Positions 15,944 through 23,528 of a stretch of 64,000 bases of DNA are shown here, one piece after another. How positions within the stretch are numbered: the stretch's first letter is position 1; each line of letters starts with the position of its first letter. Made by a program: the position numbers and the translations under genes. Source of the stretch: CAZOVB01 sp046541415. GTDB lineage: Bacteria; Planctomycetota; Phycisphaerae; SM23-33. The DNA lies in assembly GCA_046541415.1 (NCBI GenBank), contig JBKHDI010000006.1, forward strand, positions 38,570 through 102,569, written 5' to 3'. The notes under the pieces were generated by a model. That model did no database searches. It had not been told where the DNA came from and saw only the letters and a list, made by a program, of their open reading frames with translations.

Positions 15944-16819
15944 TTGCCCGCTGCTGAACTTGTCAAGGAACTCATCGACGCCGGAATCCACTTCGGACAC
16001 CGCGTCAGCCGCTGGAACCCGAAGATGCAGCCGTATATCTTCGGCAAGCGCAACCTCATCCACATCGTCAACGTCAAGGAGACCCTCAAGGGTATCCTGC
16101 TGGCCAAGCGATTCATCACCCAGACCGTCGGCCAGGGCAAGGACGTGCTCTTTGTCGGCACGAAGCGTCAGGCCCGCAAGGCCGTCGAATCCCACGCCCA
16201 GCGGACCAACATGCACTCGGTCACCGACCGCTGGCTGGGCGGGACGCTGACCAACTTCCGCGAGATCCGCAAGCGTGTCGGCCGCCTGGAAGAGCTCGAG
16301 AAGCTCGAGGCCGAAGGCATGCTCGACGCCTACTCCAAGAAGGAAGGCGCCGCCCTGCGTCGCGAGATGCGCAAGATCCTCCGCAACCTCGGCGGGATCC
16401 GCAACATGACCAAACTGCCCGGGGCCCTGGTGATCATCGACCAGAAACGCGAAGATATTGCCGTCAAGGAAGCCCGCAAGATGGGAATCCCGGTCGTCTG
16501 CCTGCTGGATACCGATTCGGACCCCGACAAGGTCGACATCCCGATCCCGGGCAACGACGACGCGATGCGGGCGATCGAACTGATCATCAAGCAGATGGCC
16601 GACGCCGTCGAAGAAGGCATCCGAGGCCGGGCCGAGATGATGCAGAAGGAACAGGTCGACCAGCAGATGCAGCAGGAAGAACAGTCCCGCCGCCGCTCGA
16701 GTCGCCCGACGACCACCCAGAAATACGAAGAGGCCGATAACGCCGAATCCGGCTCGGAAGAGCCCGACGCGGCCTCGGAAGAAAACCAGCAGCTGCCCGC
16801 TTCCGGCGGTCAGGAATAA
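15944..16819 (+). CDS. rpsB: 30S ribosomal protein S2
   Basis: I chose the TTG at 15944: GGAGG ends eight bases before it, and the product then begins MPAAELVKELIDAGIHFGH, the normal S2 N-terminus. The next in-frame GTG, at 15929, overlaps that GGAGG. The 291-residue protein has the S2 core (RWNPKMQPYIFGKRN, GGTLTNFREI) and a polar, Gln/Glu-rich C-terminal extension of about 55 residues. S2 binds the 30S head late in assembly. It heads the rpsB-tsf-pyrH-frr gene order seen in many bacteria. Confidence 0.95.
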   Translation: MPAAELVKELIDAGIHFGHRVSRWNPKMQPYIFGKRNLIHIVNVKETLKGILLAKRFITQTVGQGKDVLFVGTKRQARKAVESHAQRTNMHSVTDRWLGGTLTNFREIRKRVGRLEELEKLEAEGMLDAYSKKEGAALRREMRKILRNLGGIRNMTKLPGALVIIDQKREDIAVKEARKMGIPVVCLLDTDSDPDKVDIPIPGNDDAMRAIELIIKQMADAVEEGIRGRAEMMQKEQVDQQMQQEEQSRRRSSRPTTTQKYEEADNAESGSEEPDAASEENQQLPASGGQE

Positions 16820-16829
16820 CACCCCCACC

Positions 16830-16895
16830 CCCGCAGCGGGTCGACTGAGTGGACCCCGGGCAAGACCCCGGCCGGTGCATTCGACCCGCTGCGGG
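16830..16895 (+). promoter_or_regulatory. Long hairpin between rpsB and tsf
   Basis: CCCGCAGCGGGTCGA (16830-16844) and its exact reverse complement (16881-16895) form a 15-base stem around 36 bases that contain a further CCCCGG-rich pairing. There is no T-tract, so a simple terminator is unlikely. It sits in the rpsB-tsf gap, where an attenuator is known in E. coli, and could lower tsf expression or act as an RNA-processing or stability site. Confidence 0.6.
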
Positions 16896-16928
16896 ATTTC
16901 GACTCTAGATCAAACCACAGGAGAGACC

Positions 16929-17726
16929 ATGGCGGAAATTACCGCAGCAATGGTAAAGGCCCTGCGTGAGGAAACCGGACAGGGCATGATGGACTGCAAG
17001 AAGGCCCTCGAGGAAACCGGCGGCGACGTCGAAGCCGCCAAGGACATGCTCCGCAAGAAGGGTGGCCAGAAGGCCGCTGAAAAAGCAGGCCGCGCCACCG
17101 GCGAGGGCCTGATCGCCATCGCCGACAGCGACGGCGCCGCAGCGATGGTCGAAGTCCGCTGCGAGACCGACTTCTGCGCCCGCAACGAAGTCTTCAGCTC
17201 GATGGTCCAGTCACTGGCCGAGACCCTGCTTGGCGGCGAGGCCGGCCCCGCTGCTGCCGACGATGCGAAGATGACCGGCCCCGTGCAGGACGCCTTCAAC
17301 AAGATCGGCGAGAACATGAGCTTCGCCCGCGGCGTGAAGATCTCCGGCCCGTGCGTCGGCCATTACCTGCACTTCAACGGCAAGGTCGGCGTGATCGTCG
17401 CACTGGACAAGGCCATCGACGACGAACTGCTCAAGGACCTTTGCATGCACATCGCCTTCGCCAACCCGCTGGGTATCGTCGCCGAAGACATCCCGGCCGA
17501 GATGGTCGAGAAGGAACGCAAGTTCATCAAGGAAGAGGTCCTCGCCTCGGGCAAGCCCGAGGAGATCGCCGAAAAGATGACCGAAGGCAAGATGCGGAAG
17601 TTCTTCTCCGGCGTGGCCCTGCACGAGCAGGCCTTCGTCAAGGACGACAAGAAGACCGTCAAGCAGGTCATCGGCGAGGCCAACGTCACCGAGTTCGCCC
17701 GCTTCGCCGTCGGCGAAGACAGCTGA
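16929..17726 (+). CDS. tsf: Elongation factor Ts
   Basis: A 265-residue EF-Ts. The N-terminal UBA-like domain begins MAEITAAMVKALREETGQGM with the family signature MMDCKKALEETGGD; the second signature is VEVRCETDFCARN near residue 77. The rest covers the core that exchanges GDP for GTP on EF-Tu. AGGAGAGACC precedes the ATG. The coding sequence ends nine bases before pyrH. Confidence 0.97.
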   Translation: MAEITAAMVKALREETGQGMMDCKKALEETGGDVEAAKDMLRKKGGQKAAEKAGRATGEGLIAIADSDGAAAMVEVRCETDFCARNEVFSSMVQSLAETLLGGEAGPAAADDAKMTGPVQDAFNKIGENMSFARGVKISGPCVGHYLHFNGKVGVIVALDKAIDDELLKDLCMHIAFANPLGIVAEDIPAEMVEKERKFIKEEVLASGKPEEIAEKMTEGKMRKFFSGVALHEQAFVKDDKKTVKQVIGEANVTEFARFAVGEDS

Positions 17727-17735
17727 GCAGGCCCC

Positions 17736-18464
17736 ATGGCCTCGGACTGTCGCTATCGCCGCGTGCTGGTCAAGATCTCCGGGGAGGCCCTCTCCGGGAC
17801 CGGGGAGCACGGCCTGAAGGTCGGCCCGATCGAGTCGATGCTCGATGAGCTGGCCGATGCCCACAAGACCGGGGCGCAGATCGCCCTGGTCGTCGGGGCG
17901 GGCAACATACTCCGCGGCCGCGACCTGAAGGACATGCCCGCCGTCCAGCGGACCACCGCCGATTCGATGGGCATGCTGGCTACGGTGATCAACGCCCTGG
18001 CCCTGGGCGACCTGCTGGCCAGTCGGGGCCTGGATGCGCGGGTGCTTTCGGCGATCCAGATGACGCCCCACTGCGAGCCATTTGTTCGGGCCCGGGCTGT
18101 CAAGCACCTGCAGGCCGGGCGGATTGTCGTCCTGGCCGGTGGGACCGGAAGCCCGTTCTTCACCACCGACATGTGCGCCGCTCTCCGGGCGGCCGAACTG
18201 GACTGCGACGTGCTGATCAAGGCCACCAAGGTCGACGGCGTCTTCGATGCCGACCCGGTGAAAAACCCGCAGGCCAGGCGTTACGATACCCTGAGCTACC
18301 AGAAGGTCCTGGCCGATCGACTGGGAGTGATGGACCTGACGGCCATCTCCATGTGTATGGAAAACGGCATCCCCGTGATGGTCTTCCAACTGGACAAGCC
18401 GGGCAACCTGGCTGCTGCCCTGAATGGCAAGCCCGTCGGCACGCTGGTTACCGATACCGAATAG
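17736..18464 (+). CDS. pyrH: Uridylate kinase
   Basis: A 242-residue UMP kinase of the amino-acid-kinase fold, normal length. The phosphate-binding VLVKISGEAL near residue 11, the VVGAGNILRG loop near 53 and the KATKVDGVFDADP segment near 165 are characteristic. It phosphorylates UMP to UDP in pyrimidine nucleotide synthesis. It is placed between tsf and frr as in many bacteria and is probably cotranscribed with them. Confidence 0.97.
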   Translation: MASDCRYRRVLVKISGEALSGTGEHGLKVGPIESMLDELADAHKTGAQIALVVGAGNILRGRDLKDMPAVQRTTADSMGMLATVINALALGDLLASRGLDARVLSAIQMTPHCEPFVRARAVKHLQAGRIVVLAGGTGSPFFTTDMCAALRAAELDCDVLIKATKVDGVFDADPVKNPQARRYDTLSYQKVLADRLGVMDLTAISMCMENGIPVMVFQLDKPGNLAAALNGKPVGTLVTDTE

Positions 18465-18481
18465 AGAGCAAGAGGTTCCCC

Positions 18482-19042
18482 ATGCCCGTCGATGACATTC
18501 TCCTGGAAGCCGAAGACAACATGTCCACGGCCGTGGATTACTTCAAGGAAGAGCTGCGCGGCATCCGCACGGGTCGTGCCTCGGCCGGCCTGGTCGACCA
18601 CGTGAAGGTCGACTACTACGGCTCGCCGACCGACCTGCGCCAGCTGGCGTCCATTTCCACGCCCGAGGCCAACCTGATCGTCGTCAAGCCCTTCGATCCG
18701 GGTACGGTCAAGGACATCGAGAAGGCCATCCTCGCCTCGAATATCGGGATTACCCCGATGTCCGACGGCAAGCTGATCCGCCTTTCGGTTCCGGCCCTGT
18801 CCGGCGAGCGACGCGAACAGATGACCAACCAGTGCAAGAAGATGGCCGAGGCTTCCCGCGTGGCCATCCGCAACGCCCGTCGCGACGCCAACAAGCAGGC
18901 CGACAAGGAACAGAAGGCCGGCGATATCACCGAAGACGACGCCACGCGCTGCAAAGACCAGATCCAGGAACTGACCAAGAAGTACGAAGGACAGATCGAC
19001 AAGGCCCTGGAAGCCAAGGTCAAGGAAATCCAGGAGACCTGA
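18482..19042 (+). CDS. frr: Ribosome recycling factor
   Basis: A 186-residue RRF of normal length. The N-terminal helix carries FKEELRGIRTGRAS, domain II has VDYYGSPTDLRQLASIS, and the C-terminal helices carry RRDANKQADKEQKAG. It splits post-termination ribosomes with EF-G. The start ATG at 18482 has an AAGAGG upstream; the longer open frame back to 18173 is inside pyrH and is a shadow. tRNA-Lys follows after 30 bases. Confidence 0.97.
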   Translation: MPVDDILLEAEDNMSTAVDYFKEELRGIRTGRASAGLVDHVKVDYYGSPTDLRQLASISTPEANLIVVKPFDPGTVKDIEKAILASNIGITPMSDGKLIRLSVPALSGERREQMTNQCKKMAEASRVAIRNARRDANKQADKEQKAGDITEDDATRCKDQIQELTKKYEGQIDKALEAKVKEIQET

Positions 19043-19072
19043 GCGGAGCTTTCCGTTACAATGTCTCCTGAT

Positions 19073-19144
19073 GGAAGGGTAGCTCAATGGTAGAGCAACG
19101 GCCTTTTAAGCCGTAGGTTGAGGGTTCGAGCCCCTCCCCTTTCA
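19073..19144 (+). tRNA. tRNA-Lys (UUU)
   Basis: The cloverleaf folds completely: acceptor GGAAGGG/CCCTTTC with one G-U pair, D stem GCTC/GAGC with loop AATGGTA, anticodon stem ACGGC/GCCGT with loop CTTTTAA (anticodon TTT), variable loop AGGTT, and T stem GAGGG/CCCTC with loop TTCGAGC. The discriminator is A. CCA is not encoded. It lies directly after frr and may be on the same transcript. Confidence 0.97.
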
Positions 19145-19155
19145 GTCGCATCCAA

Positions 19156-19184
19156 GGCTGTCCGGCATGTGCGGGCAGCCTTTT
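19156..19184 (+). terminator. Terminator after tRNA-Lys
   Basis: GGCTGTCC pairs with GGGCAGCC (one G-U pair) around a nine-base loop and is followed by TTTT. It closes the rpsB-tsf-pyrH-frr-tRNA block. Confidence 0.75.
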
Positions 19185-19457
19185 GCGTGCGCACCTCGAT
19201 CCGCGCGACCCAAGCGGTGGTTGTGTTTGCGTCGCAGGCGTAACATAGCTCGACGGGCAGTCCGCAGCCGGCCTGGTTACGGCGATCTCGGTCTTCGGTC
19301 TCGCTCTCCGTGAACCAGGGCACCATTGAGCCCAGGGCGGAGGCGAAGTTGGCGGCTCGCCTGAGAACGTAGGTGGACCAGTTCCTTCCCATCCGGCGGG
19401 AAATGCGTAGAATAGGACGGGCCGGAGCAATTCCTACACCTGTTACAGGAGTCTGCC
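19185..19457. other. Intergenic region after tRNA-Lys
   Basis: Apart from the terminator just before it, I see no gene. TAGAAT at 19408-19413 with TTCCCA 16 bases upstream is a weak candidate promoter for the following membrane-protein gene. The short open frames on the minus strand here cross the tRNA and look like shadows. Confidence 0.4.
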
Positions 19458-20000
19458 ATGAGTCAGCAAAGCGCCATCGCAACTGCACCCGAAGCTGCCA
19501 AGGCCGGGGCCGTCGCCTTCTGCGACTTCTTCTGGGCCCTGCTCTTTGCCGTGGTGGGAGTGATCCTCCTGGCCCGACAGGTGAGCATGCCGGTCGGCCT
19601 GGCGATGGTCCTGCCGGGTATCGCCGGGCTCCTGCTGGGGATCATCCAGATCCGCTCGGCCGCCCGGTGGACGTACCTGGCCCAGTCGATCGTCATGCTG
19701 GGCATCGCGGCCGTCGTGCTGCTGATCAACATCGAGGCTCGCATGTTCGGCCTGGATCAGATCCGCGAAAGGCTCTGGGACGCCCTGGCCGTACTGCTCT
19801 CGCTGCTGCTGGCGGGTCTGAGCTTCTGGGAGTATATCCAGCGTTCGACCCGAAGCCTCCGGGCCAGGCCCGTCGCCGCCGGCGGCCAGGCCCGCGCGAT
19901 CCGGGGCAACGCCACCATCAAATGCCCCCACTGCCCCCGCAGCTTCTCCGCTCCGGGCCCGAACAACACCTGCCCGCACTGCGGCATGAAGATCGACTGA
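19458..20000 (+). CDS. Four-span membrane protein with C-terminal zinc ribbon
   Basis: A 180-residue protein. Four hydrophobic segments are visible (about residues 22-40, 45-63, 75-92 and 108-125), followed by a basic linker and a C-terminal CPHC-x15-CPHC zinc ribbon (residues 155-177). Both halves are common separately; together they suggest a small membrane protein with a cytoplasmic metal-binding tail. The start follows ACAGGAGTCTGCC, a good ribosome binding site. No family name or function can be given. It stands alone between a terminator and convergent genes. Confidence 0.75.
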   Translation: MSQQSAIATAPEAAKAGAVAFCDFFWALLFAVVGVILLARQVSMPVGLAMVLPGIAGLLLGIIQIRSAARWTYLAQSIVMLGIAAVVLLINIEARMFGLDQIRERLWDALAVLLSLLLAGLSFWEYIQRSTRSLRARPVAAGGQARAIRGNATIKCPHCPRSFSAPGPNNTCPHCGMKID

Positions 20001-20037
20001 AAGCCACGCTGCCCATAGCTTCATCCGCGGCGACGCA

Positions 20038-20529
20038 TCAGTCCGCCCGGATCACGTAACCTGCGCCGATCGCGGCCGGAGGCAGCGGCGCATCGATCTT
20101 CGCCTTGCCGAGAACCCAGGCGACGTAGGTGTTGGAGTTCGGCCCGGGCCAATAACGGTAGGTCTGCCGCCACGGGTACTCTTCCGGACGGTCGAGGATG
20201 GCCAGCAGGCGCTGGGCCTGGGGGCCATGGAACTCGGCCAGCACCCAGCTCTCTCCTGCCCCGACGCCCGCAAACGCCGGGCGGCAGTCGATCTGCAGGT
20301 GGCCGTGGTTGCCGCGAGGCTCCTGCCAGACCTCCCATCGTCGTGCGGGAACATCGGGCCCCAGGCCCACGAACCAGCAATGCGCGGCGATCGACTCGAC
20401 ATACGGGATCTTCGCACAGCGCAGCTGAACGATCGGCGCATCGATCGGCGAGCCGGGATGATGAAACCCCTGCTGGTCAGGCACGACGTGACAACCAGCC
20501 AGGAGTATCATCCAGGCAAATACAACCAA
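20038..20529 (-). CDS. DUF3750-family putative lipoprotein
   Basis: The C-terminal half carries the DUF3750 signature YRYWPGPNSNTYVAWVL followed by PLPPAAIGAGYV. The middle has a conserved-looking WEVWQEPRGNHGH. The N-terminus has a lipobox-like LLAGC. The start is uncertain: ATG at 20511 gives a signal only seven residues long, so I chose the TTG at 20529, though that is also short; the open frame continues further upstream into the end of the neighbouring gene. Function of the family is unknown. It follows the glycogen-binding-type gene on the same strand by about 60 bases. Confidence 0.7.
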   Translation of the reverse strand: MVVFAWMILLAGCHVVPDQQGFHHPGSPIDAPIVQLRCAKIPYVESIAAHCWFVGLGPDVPARRWEVWQEPRGNHGHLQIDCRPAFAGVGAGESWVLAEFHGPQAQRLLAILDRPEEYPWRQTYRYWPGPNSNTYVAWVLGKAKIDAPLPPAAIGAGYVIRAD

Positions 20530-20590
20530 CCGCCTGGCCGGCAGAGGCGCCCTGGGCGAACCACAGTCGGCCTCTGCTGTTCCGGTCGTT

Positions 20591-20869
20591 TCAATCCTCC
20601 AATTGCACGACGGAATTGACCGTGCCGAACGGGTTGCGGGCCCAGCAGTTGTTGTCCGGATCGACCGCCCAGTCGCCGTCGACCAGGAACTTGTATTCGC
20701 TGCCTGTTCCGTTGACCGGACAGATCGCCACGTACTGCCCCGACTTCTGCTTGCGCATCGGCTGGGGGTTCCAGTCGTTGAAATCCCCGGCCACCTGGAC
20801 CGTACGCACACCGATTTGGGGAGTCAGGGAGAAACGGATCGTGCCCTTCTTGGGTCCTTTACTGATCAT
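20591..20869 (-). CDS. Stand-alone CBM48/isoamylase N-terminal-type domain protein
   Basis: The product from the ATG at 20869 is 92 residues and is almost wholly one early-set carbohydrate-binding domain: VQVAGDFNDWNPQPM, then YKFLVDGDWAVDPDN and a final NSVVQLED. This fold binds alpha-glucans in glycogen-branching and debranching enzymes and in AMPK-beta. Here there is no enzyme attached. An AAGGCAAGGATGTC run precedes the chosen start; the frame is open to 20971 but those residues look non-conserved. It may bind glycogen in the cytoplasm or act as a regulatory subunit; that is inference. Confidence 0.8.
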   Translation of the reverse strand: MISKGPKKGTIRFSLTPQIGVRTVQVAGDFNDWNPQPMRKQKSGQYVAICPVNGTGSEYKFLVDGDWAVDPDNNCWARNPFGTVNSVVQLED

Positions 20870-21045
20870 GACATCCTTGCCTTTCTCAGGAGAAGCCTGA
20901 AAGAACTCACTCTGTTGTATACCATCCGGAGCCAGGGAGGCAACAGGTGACATGCCAATTCTCGGCATCACGAACAGTTTATAGAATTCTGATCGGTTAT
21001 TGCAAAATTTACCCGGGTTTTACGGGTTCAGGCCTATAATAGCAC

Positions 21046-21128
21046 AAACGATCTTCAGGGCCGGTCTCCCCCGTTCCGGCCCTGGATTCAGGGGTCTGGC
21101 TCTCCACCCGGCCAGACCCCACCTTTTT
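21046..21128 (+). ncRNA. Candidate small RNA upstream of rpsA terminator
   Basis: A TATAAT at 21035-21040 lies in an AT-rich stretch; -35 is not clear (TTGCAA at 21000-21005 is 29 bases upstream). Downstream come two strong hairpins. The first is CAGGGCCGG/CCGGCCCTG (21056-21084) with loop TCTCCCCCGTT. The second is GGGGTCTGGC/GCCAGACCCC (21091-21120) with loop TCTCCACCCG, followed by ACCTTTTT. The second is a textbook terminator. No open frame fits between, so the stretch reads as an RNA of about 83 nt with C-rich apical loops. Transcription has not been shown. Confidence 0.5.
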
Positions 21129-21140
21129 GCGCATGCAGAA

Positions 21141-21165
21141 GCCGGCACAGAAGGTCCGTGCCGGC
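21141..21165 (-). terminator. Probable rpsA terminator
   Basis: GCCGGCAC pairs with GTGCCGGC around a nine-base loop, 20 bases after the rpsA stop codon on the minus strand. The tail on that strand is TTCTGC, so the T-tract is weak. It may work from both sides. Confidence 0.5.
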
Positions 21166-21184
21166 TTTCTGGTTTGGCAGCCAC

Positions 21185-22708
21185 TCAGGATTCCAGCAAG
21201 TCGTCGAAGCTCAGCCCGCCGCCTTCCAGCCCGCCTTTAAGGGGCTTCTTGCGTTTTCGGCTCTTGGGTTCGGGCAGGTTGAGGCTCTGGGTTTCCACGG
21301 ACTGGGGGGCTGTCAGAGCCTTGATCGACAGCGACATCCGGCGGGCTTCTTCGTCAACGCTGAGCACAACCGCTTCGACGGTATCGCCCTGCCGGCAGAC
21401 TTCCTCGACGTTGTGGACGTGGTGTTCGCTGAGTTGGCTGATGTGGACCAGTCCCTCAACGCCGGGGGCCACTTCGACGAATGCCCCGAAATCGGTAGTC
21501 CGTCTGACCTTGCCCTGGACCCTGGCCTGTTCGGGCCAGCGGGCCGAGGCGCCCATCCACGGATCGTCCTGCATGGCTTTGAGCGAGAGGCTCATGCGGT
21601 TGCGTTTCGGATCGACCGAAAGGACCTTGACCTCGACAACATCGCCTTCGCTGAGCACTTCCTTCGGGTGGTGGATCCGTCGGCCGTAGGTCATCTCGCT
21701 GATGGGAATCAGCCCTTCGACGCCGGGCTCGACTTCCACAAAAGCGCCGAAGTCGGCCAACCGGGTGATCCGACCGCTGACGGTGGATTCGGGGGGCCAT
21801 TTCTCGGCTGCGTCCTGCCAGGGGTCCTTCATGGTCTGCTTGAGGCCCAGGCTGATCTTGCCGGTATCCTCGCTGAACTTCAGGACCTTGACTTCGATCT
21901 TGTCGCCCTGCTTGACCACGTCGGTGGGTTTGTCGACGTGGCCGTGGCTCATGTCGGAGATGTGCAGCAGGCCGTCGACGCCCCCGATGTCGACGAATGC
22001 GCCGTAGGGCATGATGGTCTTGACCACACCGGTAACGACCTGGCCGACCTCGAGAGTCTTGAGGGTCTCCTTCTTGGCTTCGGCGGCCTCGGCCTCCAGC
22101 AGGCGCCGGCGCGAGACGACCACGTTCTTGTCCGACCGGTCGACCTCCTGGACCTCGCACTTGAGCTTTTCGTTAAGGTAGCCGCTGAGATCTTCGACGT
22201 GGTGCATCTCGACCTGGCTGACGGGCATGAAGGCCCGGATGCCGTTGATTTCCAGTTCCAGCCCGCCCTTGTTCATTCCGGTCACGCGGCCCTCGACGAT
22301 CGCCCCTGCCTGGAGGGAGTCCCAGGTCGCTTCGAGCACCGCGCCCTTGCGCGACAGCAGGAACAGGCCGTCCTGCTGGTCGTACCCTTCGACCGTCACA
22401 TCCACGGTATCGCCCTCGGAGGGCACGGGCTCGTCGTCGAACTGCGAGGCCGGCAGGACACCCTGGGTTTTCCCGCCGAAGTAGACGAAGATGTCGTCGC
22501 CATGGACACCGATGACCCGGCCTTGGTGGACACCGCTGGGAAGGCCAGTCTTGCCTGCGGCAGCCTCGCCCGGCTTGTCGCTCTGCTCGATCAGGTCTTC
22601 GAGGCTCTGGTTGCCCAAGGCCTCTTCGATCTCCCGGTTCAGGGCATCGTCGCTGGATTCAGAGGTCTGGTCTGTCGGGGTCTGGTTCTCTTCTGGTTGC
22701 TGCGTCAT
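21185..22708 (-). CDS. rpsA: 30S ribosomal protein S1
   Basis: The protein (507 residues from the chosen ATG) has an acidic, Gln/Glu/Ser-rich N-terminal region of about 55 residues, then five S1 repeats (about residues 56-122, 133-200, 217-287, 303-374 and 389-460). The later repeats carry the motif FGAFVEVEPGVEGLIPIS. A basic KSRKRKKPLKGG tail follows. S1 delivers mRNA to the 30S subunit. The ATG at 22708 has AGGA eight bases upstream; two upstream ATGs in frame (22735, 22726) lack this. Five repeats rather than six is common outside gammaproteobacteria. Confidence 0.93.
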   Translation of the reverse strand: MTQQPEENQTPTDQTSESSDDALNREIEEALGNQSLEDLIEQSDKPGEAAAGKTGLPSGVHQGRVIGVHGDDIFVYFGGKTQGVLPASQFDDEPVPSEGDTVDVTVEGYDQQDGLFLLSRKGAVLEATWDSLQAGAIVEGRVTGMNKGGLELEINGIRAFMPVSQVEMHHVEDLSGYLNEKLKCEVQEVDRSDKNVVVSRRRLLEAEAAEAKKETLKTLEVGQVVTGVVKTIMPYGAFVDIGGVDGLLHISDMSHGHVDKPTDVVKQGDKIEVKVLKFSEDTGKISLGLKQTMKDPWQDAAEKWPPESTVSGRITRLADFGAFVEVEPGVEGLIPISEMTYGRRIHHPKEVLSEGDVVEVKVLSVDPKRNRMSLSLKAMQDDPWMGASARWPEQARVQGKVRRTTDFGAFVEVAPGVEGLVHISQLSEHHVHNVEEVCRQGDTVEAVVLSVDEEARRMSLSIKALTAPQSVETQSLNLPEPKSRKRKKPLKGGLEGGGLSFDDLLES

Positions 22709-22882
22709 GTCGATGTTCCTAAGCATGCCTTCCAACTCGCGGGCTGTACCGAGACAATATCATATCGCCCTTTCCTGCCGGTATGAAGGGATAGTTAAAC
22801 CGAATTATGGATCATCCTTGCCGCACAGCCGGCCGAGGGCTATTCTGCCCGAAGCATTGGGGCAACGCAAAGGAACTGCAAG

Positions 22883-23284
22883 ATGATTACCGGATTGGCC
22901 CACGCGTGCTTTACCGCCGAAGACCTCGACGCTTCGATCGACTTCTACTGCAACAAGCTCGGGCTCAAGCAGGCTTTTGACTTCATCAACGACCGCGGCG
23001 AGCGATTCGGTGTTTACCTGCACGTTGGCGGCAGGAGCTTTATCGAGTTGTTCACCGGCCAGGTTGAGTCGGACGGGGCAAAGGGCTCCTACCGCCACAT
23101 CTGCCTGGAGGTCGACGATATCGAAACCTCGGTTGAGCAGTTCAAGGCGGCAGGCGTGGAGGTCGAGCCGATCAAGACGGGCTCGGACCATAGTTACCAG
23201 GCCTGGCTGACCGACCCGGACGGCAACCGGATCGAGCTTCACCAGTACACTCCGCAGTCCAAGCAGACGCCCCACCTCCAGTAG
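22883..23284 (+). CDS. VOC-family (glyoxalase/dioxygenase fold) protein
   Basis: A 133-residue protein with two beta-alpha-beta-beta-beta modules. Candidate metal ligands are His7 (GLAHACF), Glu near residue 54 (FIELFTG), His near 73 (YRHICLEVDD) and Glu near 120 (NRIELHQY), the usual four-ligand set. Members include lactoylglutathione lyase and many enzymes of unknown substrate. The gene is divergent from rpsA and precedes the duplicated RNA-like units on the opposite strand. Substrate cannot be told from sequence. Confidence 0.85.
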   Translation: MITGLAHACFTAEDLDASIDFYCNKLGLKQAFDFINDRGERFGVYLHVGGRSFIELFTGQVESDGAKGSYRHICLEVDDIETSVEQFKAAGVEVEPIKTGSDHSYQAWLTDPDGNRIELHQYTPQSKQTPHLQ

Positions 23285-23298
23285 CACCGCCTTGGGCG

Positions 23299-23423
23299 CA
23301 AAAAAAACCGAAGCCGTCGAGAGGGGCACTTGCTCGACGGCTTCGGTATGGGTTGCACAGAACGCTACGGGACTAACGTTCTGCCCGCCGCCAACGAGGC
23401 GGCGTTCCCATTCTCGCGTTTCC
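23299..23423 (-). ncRNA. Structured RNA-like unit, copy 1
   Basis: Read on the minus strand, this unit begins GGAAACGCGAGAATGGG. AUGGG (23407-23411) pairs with CCCAU (23348-23352), enclosing two hairpins: CGCCGCC/GGCGGCG (23386-23404) and CAGAACG/CGTTCTG (23358-23383). Then comes a perfect 14-base terminator stem CCGAAGCCGTCGAG/CTCGACGGCTTCGG (23308-23346) and a run of eight T. The 129-base unit is nearly identical to copy 2, 231 bases away. Loops carry GTCCCG and GTGCCCCT. A possible -10 is TACAGT at 23430-23435. No peptide of normal character fits. Confidence 0.65.
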
Positions 23424-23479
23424 GTAAATACTGTACTGCATGACATCGATGGCGTCGCGGCAACTTCGCGCCTTTACTA

Positions 23480-23496
23480 TGCATAATCGCGCCAAG
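23480..23496. repeat. Upstream element of copy 1
   Basis: TGCATAATCGCGCCAAG on the plus strand matches 15 of 17 bases of the element at 23711-23727. Both lie exactly 57 bases from the conserved edge of their RNA-like unit, while the bases between are diverged. It could be a binding site for a shared regulator. Confidence 0.5.
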
Positions 23497-23528
23497 AGAA
23501 GCGGCGGTCTGCTGTCGTGACATCGGCG

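Noticed and set aside
21158..22786. A 542-residue open frame on the plus strand
   Set aside because: Antisense to rpsA, which has five recognisable S1 repeats.
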